Assembly (NCBI GenBank): GCA_905339215.1
Contig: CAJPFN010000048.1
Location: 1 to 41,730 of the forward strand
Length of the DNA stretch: 41,730 nt
Direction: 5' to 3'
Source of the DNA: Rhizobiaceae bacterium
GTDB lineage: Bacteria > Pseudomonadota > Alphaproteobacteria > Rhizobiales > Rhizobiaceae
Each line of letters starts with the position of its first letter. Positions within the stretch are counted from its first letter, which is position 1. The position numbers and the translations under genes were made by a program. Under the pieces are notes generated by a model, which was not told the origin of the DNA, ran no database searches, and saw only the letters and a list, made by a program, of their open reading frames with translations. Below are positions 26,312 to 35,583 of this stretch, in pieces.

Positions 26312-27183
26312 TGGATTTCCTGCTGCTGCTCGTCTCCACCGGCCTCGTCTCCGGGGCCGCCTACGGCCTCATCGCGATGGGCTTCGCGCTGGTCTACAAG
26401 TCGACCGGCGTGGTGAACTTCGCCCAGGGCGAACTCGTCATGCTGACCGCCTACATCGCCTTCAGCCTGTCCAACACCTTCCACCTCTCCTTCTTCCCGC
26501 TGATCCTCGTCACCATTCCGGTATCGATGCTGATCGGCCTGACGCTGGAGCGCATCTTCATCCGCCCGATGCTCGGCGAGCCGGTCTTCGCCATCGTCAT
26601 GGTCACCGTCGGCCTCGCCGTGATCCTGCGCGGCGTGACGATCATGATCTGGGGATCGGAGCCGTTCAACTTCACCGCCGGGCTTTCCAACGACGTGATC
26701 CAGGTCGCTGGCGTGCCGTTCTATCCGGCGCAGCTTTACCTCATCGGCGCGCTTGCCGTGGTCTCGCTGCTCGCCTGGCTGTTCCTGCGCTTCACGCGCA
26801 TGGGCATCGCCATGCGCGCGGTGGCGGCGAACGAGACGGCGGCCCTCCTCGTCGGCGTCAGCGTCAGCCGCATCCACGCCTTCGCCTGGATGCTGTCGGC
26901 CGGGATCGCGGCGATCGCCGGCATCCTTTTCGCCGCCAATTTCAAGTTGGTGCCGGACCTCTGGTTCCAGGGGCTGAAGTCGTTCCCCGCCGTCATCCTC
27001 GGCGGCATGGACTCGGTCATTGGCGCTGCCGTCGGCGGCCTCGCTATCGGCGTCATCGAGAACCTGGCGCAGGGCTATGTCGGGCAGGGCCTGCGCGAGA
27101 TCTCGGGCTTCGTCGTCATCATCATCGTCCTGATGGTGCGGCCCTACGGCCTGTTCGGCAACCGCGAAATCGAACGGGTCTGA
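26311..27183 (+). CDS. livH: Branched-chain-type ABC transporter permease (LivH)
   Basis: This 290-residue integral membrane protein has about eight hydrophobic segments. The N-terminus contains GLVSGAAYGLIAMGFALVY and then STGVVNFAQGELVMLTAY, the LivH family signature. AVAANETAALLVGVSVSRIH is the cytoplasmic loop that contacts the ATPases. The ending VRPYGLFGNREIERV is also typical. It begins within the ligase stop codon and is followed by livM after 3 bases. Together with LivM it forms the channel. Confidence 0.94.
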   Translation: MDFLLLLVSTGLVSGAAYGLIAMGFALVYKSTGVVNFAQGELVMLTAYIAFSLSNTFHLSFFPLILVTIPVSMLIGLTLERIFIRPMLGEPVFAIVMVTVGLAVILRGVTIMIWGSEPFNFTAGLSNDVIQVAGVPFYPAQLYLIGALAVVSLLAWLFLRFTRMGIAMRAVAANETAALLVGVSVSRIHAFAWMLSAGIAAIAGILFAANFKLVPDLWFQGLKSFPAVILGGMDSVIGAAVGGLAIGVIENLAQGYVGQGLREISGFVVIIIVLMVRPYGLFGNREIERV

Positions 27184-27186
27184 GCC

Positions 27187-28233
27187 ATGCGCACGGGGCA
27201 CTTCAAGGAACGGACCGGCCAGCTCGTCGCGCTGAGCGACAGCAAGGTGGTGTGGGGCTGGACGGTCGCGGCGATCGCGGCACTGATCGTCCTGCCCTTC
27301 GTCATCGGCAACTACCAGCTGACCCTGATGGTCTCTGCGCTGATCGCCGTCATCGGCGCCGTCGGGCTGAACATGCTCACCGGCACGACCGGGCTGATCT
27401 CGCTCGGCCAGGCCGGCTTCCTCGCCGTCGGCGCCTACACCAACGGCATCCTGCTCGCCGACTACGGCCTGCCGGTGTGGATCAGCCTGCCGGCCGGCGG
27501 CCTCGTCGCCGGACTGATCTCGATCGTCGTCGGCATCCCGTCGCTGCGGCTGAAGGGCCTCTACCTCGCCATCACGACGCTCGCCTTCGCCTTCATCATC
27601 AATCACGTGATCCTCTATGCCGAAGGCCTGACCCACGGCCCCAACGGCCTGTTCGTCACCGGCGCCAAGATGTTTGGCATCGACCTGCAGAAGGGCAAGC
27701 CGCTTTACTATCTCGCGCTCGGCCTGACGATCCTGACCATTCTCGGCGCGCTCAACCTGTCGCGCACGCGCATCGGCCGCGCCTGGATGGCGATCCGCGA
27801 CCACGACATCGCGGCGCGCGTCATGGGCGTCGACCTGGTCCGCTACAAGCTGCTCGCCTTCTTCATGAGTTCCTTCGTGGTCGGCATCGCCGGCGGGCTG
27901 CTGTCGCTGCAGATCCGCTTCATCAACATCGACGTCTTCGCCCTCATCCTGTCGATCGAGGCGCTCGCCATCATCATCCTCGGCGGCCTCGGCTCAATCG
28001 CCGGCGCGGTTCTCGGCGCGATCTTCCTGTCGTTCCTGCCGGAGGCGATCCGGCTCTTCTTCGAAACGTTCGGCGACCCGCAATCGACGCTCTACACGAG
28101 CTACGTCTACGAGATCCGCGGCATCGCCTACGGCGTCGTGATCGTGCTCTTCCTCCGCTTCAAGCCGGACGGCCTGATCGGGGTTTGGCGCGACGCACGG
28201 AAATACTGGAGCAACTGGCCGCTGGCGTATTGA
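27187..28233 (+). CDS. livM: Branched-chain-type ABC transporter permease (LivM)
   Basis: This 348-residue membrane protein is the second permease. It has a hydrophilic N-terminus of about 20 residues, then about nine hydrophobic segments. Family signatures are LNMLTGTTGLISLGQAGFLAVGAY, the EAA-like loop RIGRAWMAIRDHDIAARVMGVDL and IIILGGLGSIAGAVLGAIFL. The final RFKPDGLIGVWRDARKYWSNWPL is the usual LivM ending. It lies 3 bases after livH and 33 bases before the binding-protein gene. Confidence 0.94.
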   Translation: MRTGHFKERTGQLVALSDSKVVWGWTVAAIAALIVLPFVIGNYQLTLMVSALIAVIGAVGLNMLTGTTGLISLGQAGFLAVGAYTNGILLADYGLPVWISLPAGGLVAGLISIVVGIPSLRLKGLYLAITTLAFAFIINHVILYAEGLTHGPNGLFVTGAKMFGIDLQKGKPLYYLALGLTILTILGALNLSRTRIGRAWMAIRDHDIAARVMGVDLVRYKLLAFFMSSFVVGIAGGLLSLQIRFINIDVFALILSIEALAIIILGGLGSIAGAVLGAIFLSFLPEAIRLFFETFGDPQSTLYTSYVYEIRGIAYGVVIVLFLRFKPDGLIGVWRDARKYWSNWPLAY

Positions 28234-28266
28234 GGACAAGCGCCCGCCGCAAACTGGGAGGAAGCC

Positions 28267-29436
28267 ATGACAAGGACCATATCGACGCTTGCCGCTGCCC
28301 TGCTGATGTCGACCGCGGCCTACGCCGCCGATCCCGGCGTCAGCGATACCGAGATCAAGATCGGCGACGTCAACATCATGACCGGGCCGGCCGCCTTCGT
28401 CGGCAAGGGCGTCGCGCTCGGCTCGAAGATCGCCGCGGCCGAAATCAACGCCGCCGGCGGCGTCAACGGGCGCAAGATCACCGTCATCACCGAGGACGAC
28501 GGCTACATCCCGGCCCGCTCGTTCCAGGCGCTGACCAAGCTCATCGAGGTCGACGGCATCTTCGCCCTCAACGGCACATCGGGCACGGCCAACGTGCTCG
28601 CCATGATGCCGCTGATCGAGGAGAACAATCTTCCGACCGTCGTCACAACCGCCCCGGCCGAACTGGTCTACAAGCCGGTGCGCCCGTCGGTCTTCACCTT
28701 CGGCGCGAAATACGCCGACGCTTTCTATGCGCAGCTGAAGCACATCAGTTCGAAGCCGGAATCGAAGGATGCCGTCTACGGGCTGATCCGCCAGGCCGAC
28801 GATTTCGGCAAGGAGATCGAGGCCGGCTACGAACGCGCGGTGAAGGATTTCGGCCTGAAGGACGGCATTCGTCTGCGCTTCAAGAAGGGTACGTCGAACT
28901 TCTCCGCCGAGGTCGCGCAGATGCAGCAGGCCGGCGTCACCGTCATCGTCAACGGCGGCATCTTCGCCGGCGCCGCCAACATCCTCGCGGAGGCACGCAA
29001 GCTCGGCATGGACATCCAGTCGGCCGGCGTGTGGAGCGAGGGCATTCCGGCATCCGCGGCGCTGTCGGCGCCGGCAGGCTACGACTTCATGGTCGCAGAC
29101 TATGTCGCGCTCACCGGCGAATCGACCGACAGGTTCAAGGCGATGGCAAAGCAGTATGTCAGCGAGGAAGAGCTCGCCGGCATCAGCCGCTACACCTACG
29201 TCACCTATATCGGCCTGAAGACGCTGGCCCACGCCATGGGCCAGTGCGGGCAGGAACTCACCCGTGCCTGCACGATCGAGAAGCTGAAGGCCTTGAAGGA
29301 CTTCGACACCGGCGGCCTGAGCGCGCCGGTCTCGTTCGACAACGAGAACCAGCTCTCGGGCACCGCGGTCGCCGTCTACCAGTACGACACCAAGGCCGGC
29401 GCCTTCCAGGAGCGCACGGGCTTCGAGCAGTATTGA
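28267..29436 (+). CDS. livK: Periplasmic substrate-binding protein of the HAAT-type transporter
   Basis: This 389-residue exported protein has a signal peptide of about 20 residues ending STAAYA-ADPG. The mature part begins with the peripla_BP_6 strand SDTEIKIGDVNIMTGPAAFVG. GGVNGRKITVITEDDGYIP and FALNGTSGTANVLAMMPL are in family style. GGAGG precedes the ATG. The ligand is not readable, but related proteins bind aromatic acids, short fatty acids and amides as well as amino acids. The CoA ligase in the operon argues for an organic acid. Two cysteines near the C-terminus (CGQELTRAC) may form a disulfide. Confidence 0.92.
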   Translation: MTRTISTLAAALLMSTAAYAADPGVSDTEIKIGDVNIMTGPAAFVGKGVALGSKIAAAEINAAGGVNGRKITVITEDDGYIPARSFQALTKLIEVDGIFALNGTSGTANVLAMMPLIEENNLPTVVTTAPAELVYKPVRPSVFTFGAKYADAFYAQLKHISSKPESKDAVYGLIRQADDFGKEIEAGYERAVKDFGLKDGIRLRFKKGTSNFSAEVAQMQQAGVTVIVNGGIFAGAANILAEARKLGMDIQSAGVWSEGIPASAALSAPAGYDFMVADYVALTGESTDRFKAMAKQYVSEEELAGISRYTYVTYIGLKTLAHAMGQCGQELTRACTIEKLKALKDFDTGGLSAPVSFDNENQLSGTAVAVYQYDTKAGAFQERTGFEQY

Positions 29437-29445
29437 TCCCTGCCT

Positions 29446-29474
29446 CCGGCCCGCCGCCTTCCGCGCCGGGCCGG
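29446..29474 (+). terminator. GC hairpin after the binding-protein gene
   Basis: CCGGCCCG (29446-29453) pairs with CGGGCCGG (29467-29474) 9 bases after the stop codon. No clear T-run follows, only TTCGCCTCTT. It may attenuate transcription between the transporter and the next gene. Confidence 0.35.
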
Positions 29475-29503
29475 TTCGCCTCTTCGCCGTTCCGGACATT
29501 CCC

Positions 29504-30448
29504 ATGCCGATGCCAACGCTCCTTTCCGGCCGCCTGACGGTCCCGGCCGTGGCGGCACCGATGTTCCTCGTCTCCGGCCCCGACCTCGTCGTCGAGACGT
29601 GCCGTGCGGGCGCCGTGGGCACCTTCCCGGCGCTCAACCAGAGGACCACCGCGGGTTACGCCGACTGGCTCGACGAGATCGCCGGCCGGCTCGGCCCGGA
29701 CACCGCCCCCTTCGGCGTCAACATCGTCGTCCACCGCAGCAATCCGCGCCTCGAGGCGGACCTCCAGGTCACCGTCGACAGGAAGGTCCCGCTGGTCATC
29801 ACCTCGCTCGGCCTCAACCGCGACCTGATCGCAGCCGTGCATTCATACGGCGGTCTCGTCTTCCACGACGTCACCAGTCTGAAGTTCGCGACGAAGGCGG
29901 CGGAGGCCGGCGTCGACGGTCTGATCGCCGTGACCTACGGCGCGGGCGGCCATGCGGGGCTGATCAGCCCCTTTGCCGCGCTCCACGAGATCCGCCGGAT
30001 ATTCTCCGGCACGTTGCTCCTCGGCGGCGCCATGGCGACCGGCGCGCAGATCGCGGCGGCGCGGCTGATGGGCGCCGACCTCGTCTATGTCGGCACGCGC
30101 TTCATGGCGACGCACGAGAGCCTGGCCGTGCCGCGCCAGAAGCAGATGCTGCTCGAAGCCCAGGCGGCCGACATCGTCTACACGCCCGCCGTCAGCGGCG
30201 TGCCCGGCAACTTCCTGCGCGCCAGCCTCGCCGCGGCCGGCCGCGACCCGGACGACCTGACCCCGCCGGAAAACCTCAACTTCGGCACCACCGACGCCAA
30301 GGCCTGGAAGGATCTGTGGGCCGCCGGCCAGGGCGTCGGCGCCATCGACGACCTGCCGGTCGCCGCCGAACTCGTTGCGCGGCTGGCCTCGGAATACCGC
30401 GCGGCGCTTGCCGCGGCGCCGGACTTCCTGCACGACCTGAGAGCGTAA
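29504..30448 (+). CDS. Nitronate monooxygenase / 2-nitropropane dioxygenase-family flavoprotein
   Basis: This 314-residue FMN TIM-barrel protein opens with VPAVAAPMFLVSGPDLVVETCRAG and has the FMN/active-site block TYGAGGHAG (144-152). LLLGGAMATGAQIAAARLMG and ADLVYVGTRFMAT form the phosphate-binding loops. Family members oxidise alkyl nitronates, and some are enoyl-reductase-like (FabK). In acyl-CoA gene clusters they often occur as reductases or oxidases of unknown substrate, so the nitronate name is a family label. It is 67 bases after the binding-protein gene, behind a hairpin, and convergent with the sugar transporter ATPase. Confidence 0.82.
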   Translation: MPMPTLLSGRLTVPAVAAPMFLVSGPDLVVETCRAGAVGTFPALNQRTTAGYADWLDEIAGRLGPDTAPFGVNIVVHRSNPRLEADLQVTVDRKVPLVITSLGLNRDLIAAVHSYGGLVFHDVTSLKFATKAAEAGVDGLIAVTYGAGGHAGLISPFAALHEIRRIFSGTLLLGGAMATGAQIAAARLMGADLVYVGTRFMATHESLAVPRQKQMLLEAQAADIVYTPAVSGVPGNFLRASLAAAGRDPDDLTPPENLNFGTTDAKAWKDLWAAGQGVGAIDDLPVAAELVARLASEYRAALAAAPDFLHDLRA

Positions 30449-30461
30449 GTCGCCGCTTACG
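30444..30461. terminator. Short hairpin between convergent genes
   Basis: CGTAAG (30444-30449) and CTTACG (30456-30461) form a 6-bp stem with a 6-base loop at the junction of two convergent genes. It could serve both directions but is weak and lacks T-runs. Confidence 0.25.
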
Positions 30462-30479
30462 TACGATGCGACCGCGGCC

Positions 30480-31544
30480 TCACATGCGCCGGCCGCTCGC
30501 CTCGTCGAAGAACAGGATGCGGCTCGGGTCGAGGCGGAGCCGGACCGCGTCGCCCGGCTTCAGTGCGACCCGGTCGCGGAACAGGCAGCGCATGGTCTCG
30601 TTCTCCGACCTGCCGAGGATGAAAGTCTCCGATCCCGTCGGCTCCGTCACCGTGACGGCGAGCTCGACCGGACCCTCCGGGTCGATCGTGACATGCTCCG
30701 GCCTGATGCCGAGAACGCCGCGCCGCTTGTCAGGGCCGGCGGGGGCGCGGTCGAGCGGGATGATCATGCCGCCGTCGGTCTCGAAGACGGCCCGGTCGCC
30801 GGTGCGGAAGAAGCCGGGGAAGAGGTTGATCGCCGGTGAGCCGATGAAGCCGGCCACGAACATGTTGTCCGGCTGGTCGTAGATCTCCAGCGGCTGGCCG
30901 ATCTGCTCGACGATTCCGTCGTGCATGACGACGATGCGGTCGGCCATCGTCATCGCCTCGATCTGGTCGTGGGTGACGTAGATCGTCGTCGTCTTCAGCC
31001 GCTGGTAGAGTTCCTTGATTTCGGCCCGCATCTGCACACGCAGCTTGGCGTCGAGGTTGGACAGCGGCTCGTCGAAGAGGAACACCTGCGGATCGCGCAC
31101 GATGGCGCGGCCCATGGCGACGCGCTGGCGCTGGCCGCCGGAGAGCTGGCGCGGATAGCGGCCGAGCAGCGGCGTCAGCGAGAGGATCTCCGCAGCCTTC
31201 TTTACCCGCGCCTCGATCTCGGGACGCTGGACACCCTTCAGCTTCAGCGAGAAGGCCATGTTCTCGGCCACGGACATGTGCGGATAGAGCGCGTAGTTCT
31301 GGAACACCATGGCGATGTCGCGGTCCTTCGGCGCGACGTTGTTGACCACTTTCGCGCCGACGCGGATCTCGCCGCCGGAAATCTGCTCGAGGCCCGCGAT
31401 CATGCGCAGCAGCGTCGACTTCCCGCAACCGGACGGGCCGACGAGTGCGACGAACTCGCCGTCGCGGATATCGATATGGATGCCCTTGACGACCTTGACT
31501 GCTCCGAAATCCTTGCGGACGTCCACGATCTGGACCGAGGCCAT
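30480..31544 (-). CDS. Carbohydrate ABC transporter ATPase (MalK/UgpC type)
   Basis: This energising subunit of a CUT1 sugar importer has 354 residues with Walker [10 protein letters not shown] (36-44), signature [15 protein letters not shown], Walker [17 protein letters not shown] and switch His in [17 protein letters not shown]-terminal TOBE/regulatory domain starts at about 240 and ends with [25 protein letters not shown] lies 7 bases before the ATG. It follows the IclR gene by 12 bases, at the distal end of the leftward locus that holds the permeases and binding protein, so it very likely powers them. Confidence 0.94.
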   Translation of the reverse strand: MASVQIVDVRKDFGAVKVVKGIHIDIRDGEFVALVGPSGCGKSTLLRMIAGLEQISGGEIRVGAKVVNNVAPKDRDIAMVFQNYALYPHMSVAENMAFSLKLKGVQRPEIEARVKKAAEILSLTPLLGRYPRQLSGGQRQRVAMGRAIVRDPQVFLFDEPLSNLDAKLRVQMRAEIKELYQRLKTTTIYVTHDQIEAMTMADRIVVMHDGIVEQIGQPLEIYDQPDNMFVAGFIGSPAINLFPGFFRTGDRAVFETDGGMIIPLDRAPAGPDKRRGVLGIRPEHVTIDPEGPVELAVTVTEPTGSETFILGRSENETMRCLFRDRVALKPGDAVRLRLDPSRILFFDEASGRRM

Positions 31545-31556
31545 TGTTTGTTCCTT

Positions 31557-32480
31557 CTAGTTCTTGCGCGTCCTTCCCGGGCCTTTTCGTCCGGGGGAGT
31601 CTGCTTCCTCGTGCTGTGGGCGGGCGGGGACGCCGCCATCGAATACGGAGCGCGCCACCTCGTCGCCGCCAAGCGCGGCCGTCATGGCCCGTGCCGCGGC
31701 GCGGACTTCCGCGGCGACGTGGGCGATGTGAGCGGGCGAACCGACGGCGATCGGTCTGACCATCGACACGCCGATGGCGCCGATGGCGTCGCCGTCGCGG
31801 CCGATCACCGGCGCGGCGACGCAGTAGAGCACGCCGTTGTATTCGCCCTCGTCATAGGCGACTGCCTCGGCGCGCACCTTGTCGATGGTCCTTTCCAGCG
31901 CGGCGCGATCGACGATGGTGGAATCCGTGTGGCGCTCGAAGCGCATCGCTCCGATCAGCGCTTCGCGCCGCGCCGCCGGCTGGTAGGCGAGAAGCGCCTT
32001 GCCGAGCGCGGTGCAGTGCAGCGGCTCGAACACCCCGACGCGGTTCTGCACGACGATGGTTCCGCGCGAGCCGATGTAGTCGAGCAGCAGCGCCTTGTCC
32101 TTGCTCATCACGCCGAAATGGCCGCTCTCGTTGGTGCGGTTGACCAACTGCTCGAGATAGGGCCGCGCCGTCGCCACGAGGTTGACGTCCTGGCCGATCG
32201 TCGAGGCCCACTGGAGCAGGCGGCCGCCCACCGTGTAGTTCTTGCGCACCGGATCCTTGGCGACCAGGCTGTTGCGCTCGAGCGTCTGCAGCAGCCGGAA
32301 CGCGGAAGCCCGGTCCATCTCGAGATCGCGCGCGATGTCGGCGAGCCTGAGCGGCTCGCGCGCCTGCACCACCATGTCGAGAATCTGCAGCCCGCGCTGT
32401 AGGGATTGCACGGTACCGGCGGTCGATCCCGTATCGGGTTCGGCGGTCTTTTCCTCGACCTGTCCAGTCACGTCCTGCAT
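31557..32480 (-). CDS. IclR-family transcriptional regulator
   Basis: This 307-residue regulator starts at MQDVTGQ, where GGAG lies 8 bases upstream; in-frame ATGs further up lack a ribosome site. A winged HTH is at about 25-85 (SLQRGLQILDMVV, then LRLADIARDLEMDRASAFRLLQTLE). An IclR effector domain follows (LVNRTNESGHFGVM, then HCTALGKALLAY and YCVAAPVIGRDGDAIGAIGVS). The C-terminal 35 residues are charged and low complexity. It presumably responds to a small acid or keto sugar of the pathway. The 36-bp palindrome at 38771-38806 is the best candidate target, and CCGATATCGG at 32551-32560 may be an autoregulatory site. Confidence 0.92.
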   Translation of the reverse strand: MQDVTGQVEEKTAEPDTGSTAGTVQSLQRGLQILDMVVQAREPLRLADIARDLEMDRASAFRLLQTLERNSLVAKDPVRKNYTVGGRLLQWASTIGQDVNLVATARPYLEQLVNRTNESGHFGVMSKDKALLLDYIGSRGTIVVQNRVGVFEPLHCTALGKALLAYQPAARREALIGAMRFERHTDSTIVDRAALERTIDKVRAEAVAYDEGEYNGVLYCVAAPVIGRDGDAIGAIGVSMVRPIAVGSPAHIAHVAAEVRAAARAMTAALGGDEVARSVFDGGVPARPQHEEADSPGRKGPGRTRKN

Positions 32481-32550
32481 CGTCGTCACTCCGGTTCGCA
32501 CCGGCGACATTCGCGCACAGCCGCGTGTGGACCGCAATACGTGCCGAATT

Positions 32551-32560
32551 CCGATATCGG
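32551..32560. promoter_or_regulatory. Palindrome upstream of the IclR gene
   Basis: CCGATATCGG is a perfect 10-bp palindrome in the 89-bp gap between the IolD-like gene and the IclR gene, about 70 bases before the IclR start. It could be an operator, but a 10-bp palindrome may occur by chance. Confidence 0.3.
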
Positions 32561-32569
32561 CCAAGGCAT

Positions 32570-34465
32570 TCACAGATCCTGCCCGCGATAGGCGGTCTGC
32601 ACCTCTTCGACCCAGTTGCCGACGTTCCACTTGCCGTAGGCGCCGAGGCCGGCGCGCGGATCGCGGCCGAAATAGACAGGCACGTGGACAAGAGAGAGCC
32701 CGTCATGGGCGAGAGCTTCCGCCAGCGCGGCGCGCAGCGTCTCCTTCGTCTCGCCCCCGCTCAGCGCGCGGACGCCACTGACGGCGCCGGCGAGCGCCAC
32801 GTAGTCGACGGCGACTGCGTCGCTGGTGGCGAAGTCGGTGCCGTACTGTTCGAACTGCAGCGACGAGATCGCCGCCATGCGGCGGTTGTCGAGCAGCACG
32901 ATCGTGGCACGCACGCGGTGTTCGACACCGTCGAGAAGAACCTGCGGGTTCATCATGAACGAGCCGTCTCCGGTAACCGCGACGACGCGCTGCGGCGTGT
33001 CGGCGATGCCCGAGGCAACCAGGGCGCTGACGGCGAAGCCCATGTAGGAGGCGCCGGTCTCGGTGATGGTCTGCATCGGCCGGTCGTCGCGGGCGAGCTG
33101 GAAGCCGTTCGCCTGGACGTCGCCGGCGTCGAAGACGCAGGTTGCGCCGGCCTCGCGCGCCACGCCCATGACGACGTCGAGGACGGCCGGCTGCGCAAGC
33201 ACGGAGCGCCCCCAGGCCGCATCGTGGAGCGGCGGGCAGTTGGCGGCTTCGGCGCAGATCTCGCGCCAGCGCGCCTTGCGCTCCGCACACCTTGCCCGCC
33301 ATTCGGCGGCGGCCGGCGGACGCCGGCGCGCCAGCGCCTCGACGAGCCGACCCACGACCTTGCCGATGTCGCCCGGCAGCATCGCGGTGCGGTTGTAGTG
33401 GGCCGCGTCGGCAAGGTCGCCGTTGATGTTGATCACCGCGCGCGCCGAAGGGTAGCCGATGCCCGAGCAGTCGGCCTGGCATACCGAGCGGGTGCCCACG
33501 GCGATCAGCAGGTCGGCCTCCTCCATGGCGCCGTTGCCCGACAGCGAACCCTTGCTGCCGCCGACATGCATGTTGCGCGGGTCGTCGTCGGTGACGACGC
33601 CGAGCGATCCCGGCGACAGCACGACGACGCCGTCAGCGGCCTCGGCGAGCGCGCGGATCTCGGCGGGGAAGCGCCGCGTGCCGCCGCCGGCCTTGATGAC
33701 GATGCGCCGGTGGCGATGGATCAGGTCGACCGCCTCCTCGATGGCGCGATCGTCGGCGACTACCGTCGCGGGCGGCGCGAAGCGCTCCGGCAGGCTGGAG
33801 AGGCGCAGGCCCCGGAGCCTCGAAGGCTGCACGTTGATCGGCATGAGCAGGTAAAACGGCCCGGCGAAATGCGGATGGTTGACGCGGATCGAGCCGCGCC
33901 GCAGCGCGGTCCGCAGCGCCTCCGGCGTGTGCAGAACATAGCTCTCACCCATGACCGCGGTCAGTTGCCCGTAGAGCCCCTGCTGGTGCTTGGGGATCTG
34001 CTGCATGTTGAAGCCTTCGTCGTGGGTCGTCTCGTCGCCGTAGATGTGCCAGACGCCGACGCCGTTCGACGCCGCAGCGAGCGATCCGGCCATGGCCTGC
34101 AGCGCGCCGGGCCCGATCGAAGTGACCACCGCCGCCTGCTCGCCATACTGCCAGCGCAGCGCGGTCGCCGCATGCGCCATCGCCACTTCGTTGCGGAAGG
34201 CGTGTACCGAGACCACGCCTGCCGCCGCGTAGACCCGCAGCACCTCGGCGAGGTCGGTCGAGCCGTGACCGAAGACCGCGAAATACTTGCGCACGCCCTG
34301 CTTGAGCAGCCCGAGGACGAGCGCCTCCGAAACGGTGCAGTCGATCGCCTCGTCGATCAGCCTCGCGGCGACGGCCTCGTCGACGCCGCCGGCCTCTGCC
34401 ACGACGCGGGCGCGTCCGCGCATCGCGGCGTCCCCGCCAGGCGAATGGGATGCAGCCTGCTCCAT
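32570..34465 (-). CDS. Thiamine-diphosphate enzyme, IolD/acetolactate-synthase-like
   Basis: This 631-residue TPP-dependent enzyme is closest in style to IolD, the trihydroxycyclohexanedione hydrolase of inositol catabolism. It has an N-terminal Pyr domain with FGHGSTDLAEVL and the activating Glu93 in AFRNEVAMAHAA, and a central Rossmann domain (IVIKAGGGTRR). The PP domain has the TPP motif GDGSFMMNPQVL followed by LLDNRRMAAISSLQFEQYG; QFEQYGTDFATSD is IolD-like. Family members cleave C-C bonds in cyclic diketones or ketoacids. No other iol genes (iolB, iolC, iolE) are visible, so a related cyclitol or different diketone is likely. It begins 4 bases after the Gfo/Idh gene. Confidence 0.85.
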   Translation of the reverse strand: MEQAASHSPGGDAAMRGRARVVAEAGGVDEAVAARLIDEAIDCTVSEALVLGLLKQGVRKYFAVFGHGSTDLAEVLRVYAAAGVVSVHAFRNEVAMAHAATALRWQYGEQAAVVTSIGPGALQAMAGSLAAASNGVGVWHIYGDETTHDEGFNMQQIPKHQQGLYGQLTAVMGESYVLHTPEALRTALRRGSIRVNHPHFAGPFYLLMPINVQPSRLRGLRLSSLPERFAPPATVVADDRAIEEAVDLIHRHRRIVIKAGGGTRRFPAEIRALAEAADGVVVLSPGSLGVVTDDDPRNMHVGGSKGSLSGNGAMEEADLLIAVGTRSVCQADCSGIGYPSARAVININGDLADAAHYNRTAMLPGDIGKVVGRLVEALARRRPPAAAEWRARCAERKARWREICAEAANCPPLHDAAWGRSVLAQPAVLDVVMGVAREAGATCVFDAGDVQANGFQLARDDRPMQTITETGASYMGFAVSALVASGIADTPQRVVAVTGDGSFMMNPQVLLDGVEHRVRATIVLLDNRRMAAISSLQFEQYGTDFATSDAVAVDYVALAGAVSGVRALSGGETKETLRAALAEALAHDGLSLVHVPVYFGRDPRAGLGAYGKWNVGNWVEEVQTAYRGQDL

Positions 34466-34469
34466 CGCT

Positions 34470-35549
34470 TCAGCGCCCCGCCTCGTCGCCGCAGACGAGC
34501 CGGCCCTCGCGCGAGGAGCGGTCGAACATGTGGAACAGCTCGATCACGCGGCGGCCTTCCTCACCGGTCAGGATCTGCTGCGGCTCGCGGCCCTTGAGCA
34601 CGTCGATGAAGTGCAGCGTCGACAGGCGGAAGCTCTCGCCCCAATCGTACTCGATGTTGTGCCAGGCGCGCACTTCGCCGTCGCGGTAGAGCGTCAGCGC
34701 CGGCTCGTCGAGCATGCGGTCGGAGCAGCGGTTGACGGTGATCAGGCCGGACTCGCCCTGGATCTCGAACTGCTCGTGGCTGGCGTAGTAGTCGGTGCGC
34801 ACCTTCATCTGCAGCGCGAGGCTGACGTCCCACATCGCGTGGATCGGCGGCTCCTTGTGACGCCACACCAGCGTCGCCGGAGCGTCGAGCAGCGGGCCTG
34901 CCGGAATGCGGGTCTCCTCGATCTGGGCGTAGCAATCGCGCACGTCGCCGAACAGCCAGAGCGCGACGGCCATCATGTGGTGGCCGTGGTCAAACACCAG
35001 CGGCCCGCCCTGCTTCTTCTCGCCGAGCGCATAACGCCAGGCGTTCGCCTCGGGCGCGACGTGCCAGGCGCCGGAGCGGTCGCCGATCACAACCTTCATG
35101 CGGAAGTGCTTCGGCGCGCCGATCGCGCCGGAAAGCAGAAGTTCGCGCGCCTTCACCAGCGGCGGGTAGAAGACGAAGTTCTCGAACACCTTCAGCCGGC
35201 GGCCGGTGCGCACAGAGGCTGCGACCATCGCGTCGCATTCGGCCGTGGTCATCGCCATCGGCTTCTGCACGCTGACATGGGCGCCGGCCTCCAGCGCCGC
35301 GACCGCCATCGCCTCGTGAAGCGGATGCGGCGACAGGATATCGACGAGGTCGAGGTCGAGCTTCAGGAGCTCGTCGTAGCTGGCGACGCCCCTGGCGCCG
35401 GGAAAGAGGGCCTGGCGCTCGGCGACCGCCTCCGGGCGGACGTCGCAGAGGCCGACCACCTCGACGTCCTCGTTGCCGACATAGCCGAGGCCGTTCAGGT
35501 CGAAGATGCGGCCGAGGCCGGCGATGCCAACGCGTAGGGGTCTGCTCAT
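34470..35549 (-). CDS. Gfo/Idh/MocA-family NAD(P)-dependent oxidoreductase
   Basis: This 359-residue dehydrogenase acts on sugars, cyclitols or their derivatives. The N-terminal Rossmann fold is RVGIAGLGRIFDLNGLGY, with VEVVGLCDVRPEA. The family EKP motif reads QKP here (HVSVQKPMAMTTAECDAMV), so the Glu is replaced while the catalytic-region Lys is kept. The C-terminal alpha/beta domain contains GGPLVFDHGHHMMAVALWLFGD, with the usual Asp/His pair. It is placed between permease and IolD-like genes and would oxidise a ring or chain hydroxyl before C-C cleavage. Confidence 0.9.
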   Translation of the reverse strand: MSRPLRVGIAGLGRIFDLNGLGYVGNEDVEVVGLCDVRPEAVAERQALFPGARGVASYDELLKLDLDLVDILSPHPLHEAMAVAALEAGAHVSVQKPMAMTTAECDAMVAASVRTGRRLKVFENFVFYPPLVKARELLLSGAIGAPKHFRMKVVIGDRSGAWHVAPEANAWRYALGEKKQGGPLVFDHGHHMMAVALWLFGDVRDCYAQIEETRIPAGPLLDAPATLVWRHKEPPIHAMWDVSLALQMKVRTDYYASHEQFEIQGESGLITVNRCSDRMLDEPALTLYRDGEVRAWHNIEYDWGESFRLSTLHFIDVLKGREPQQILTGEEGRRVIELFHMFDRSSREGRLVCGDEAGR

Positions 35550-35583
35550 GGAATTCGATCCGTCTGGTTCGTGAATGCCGGGG

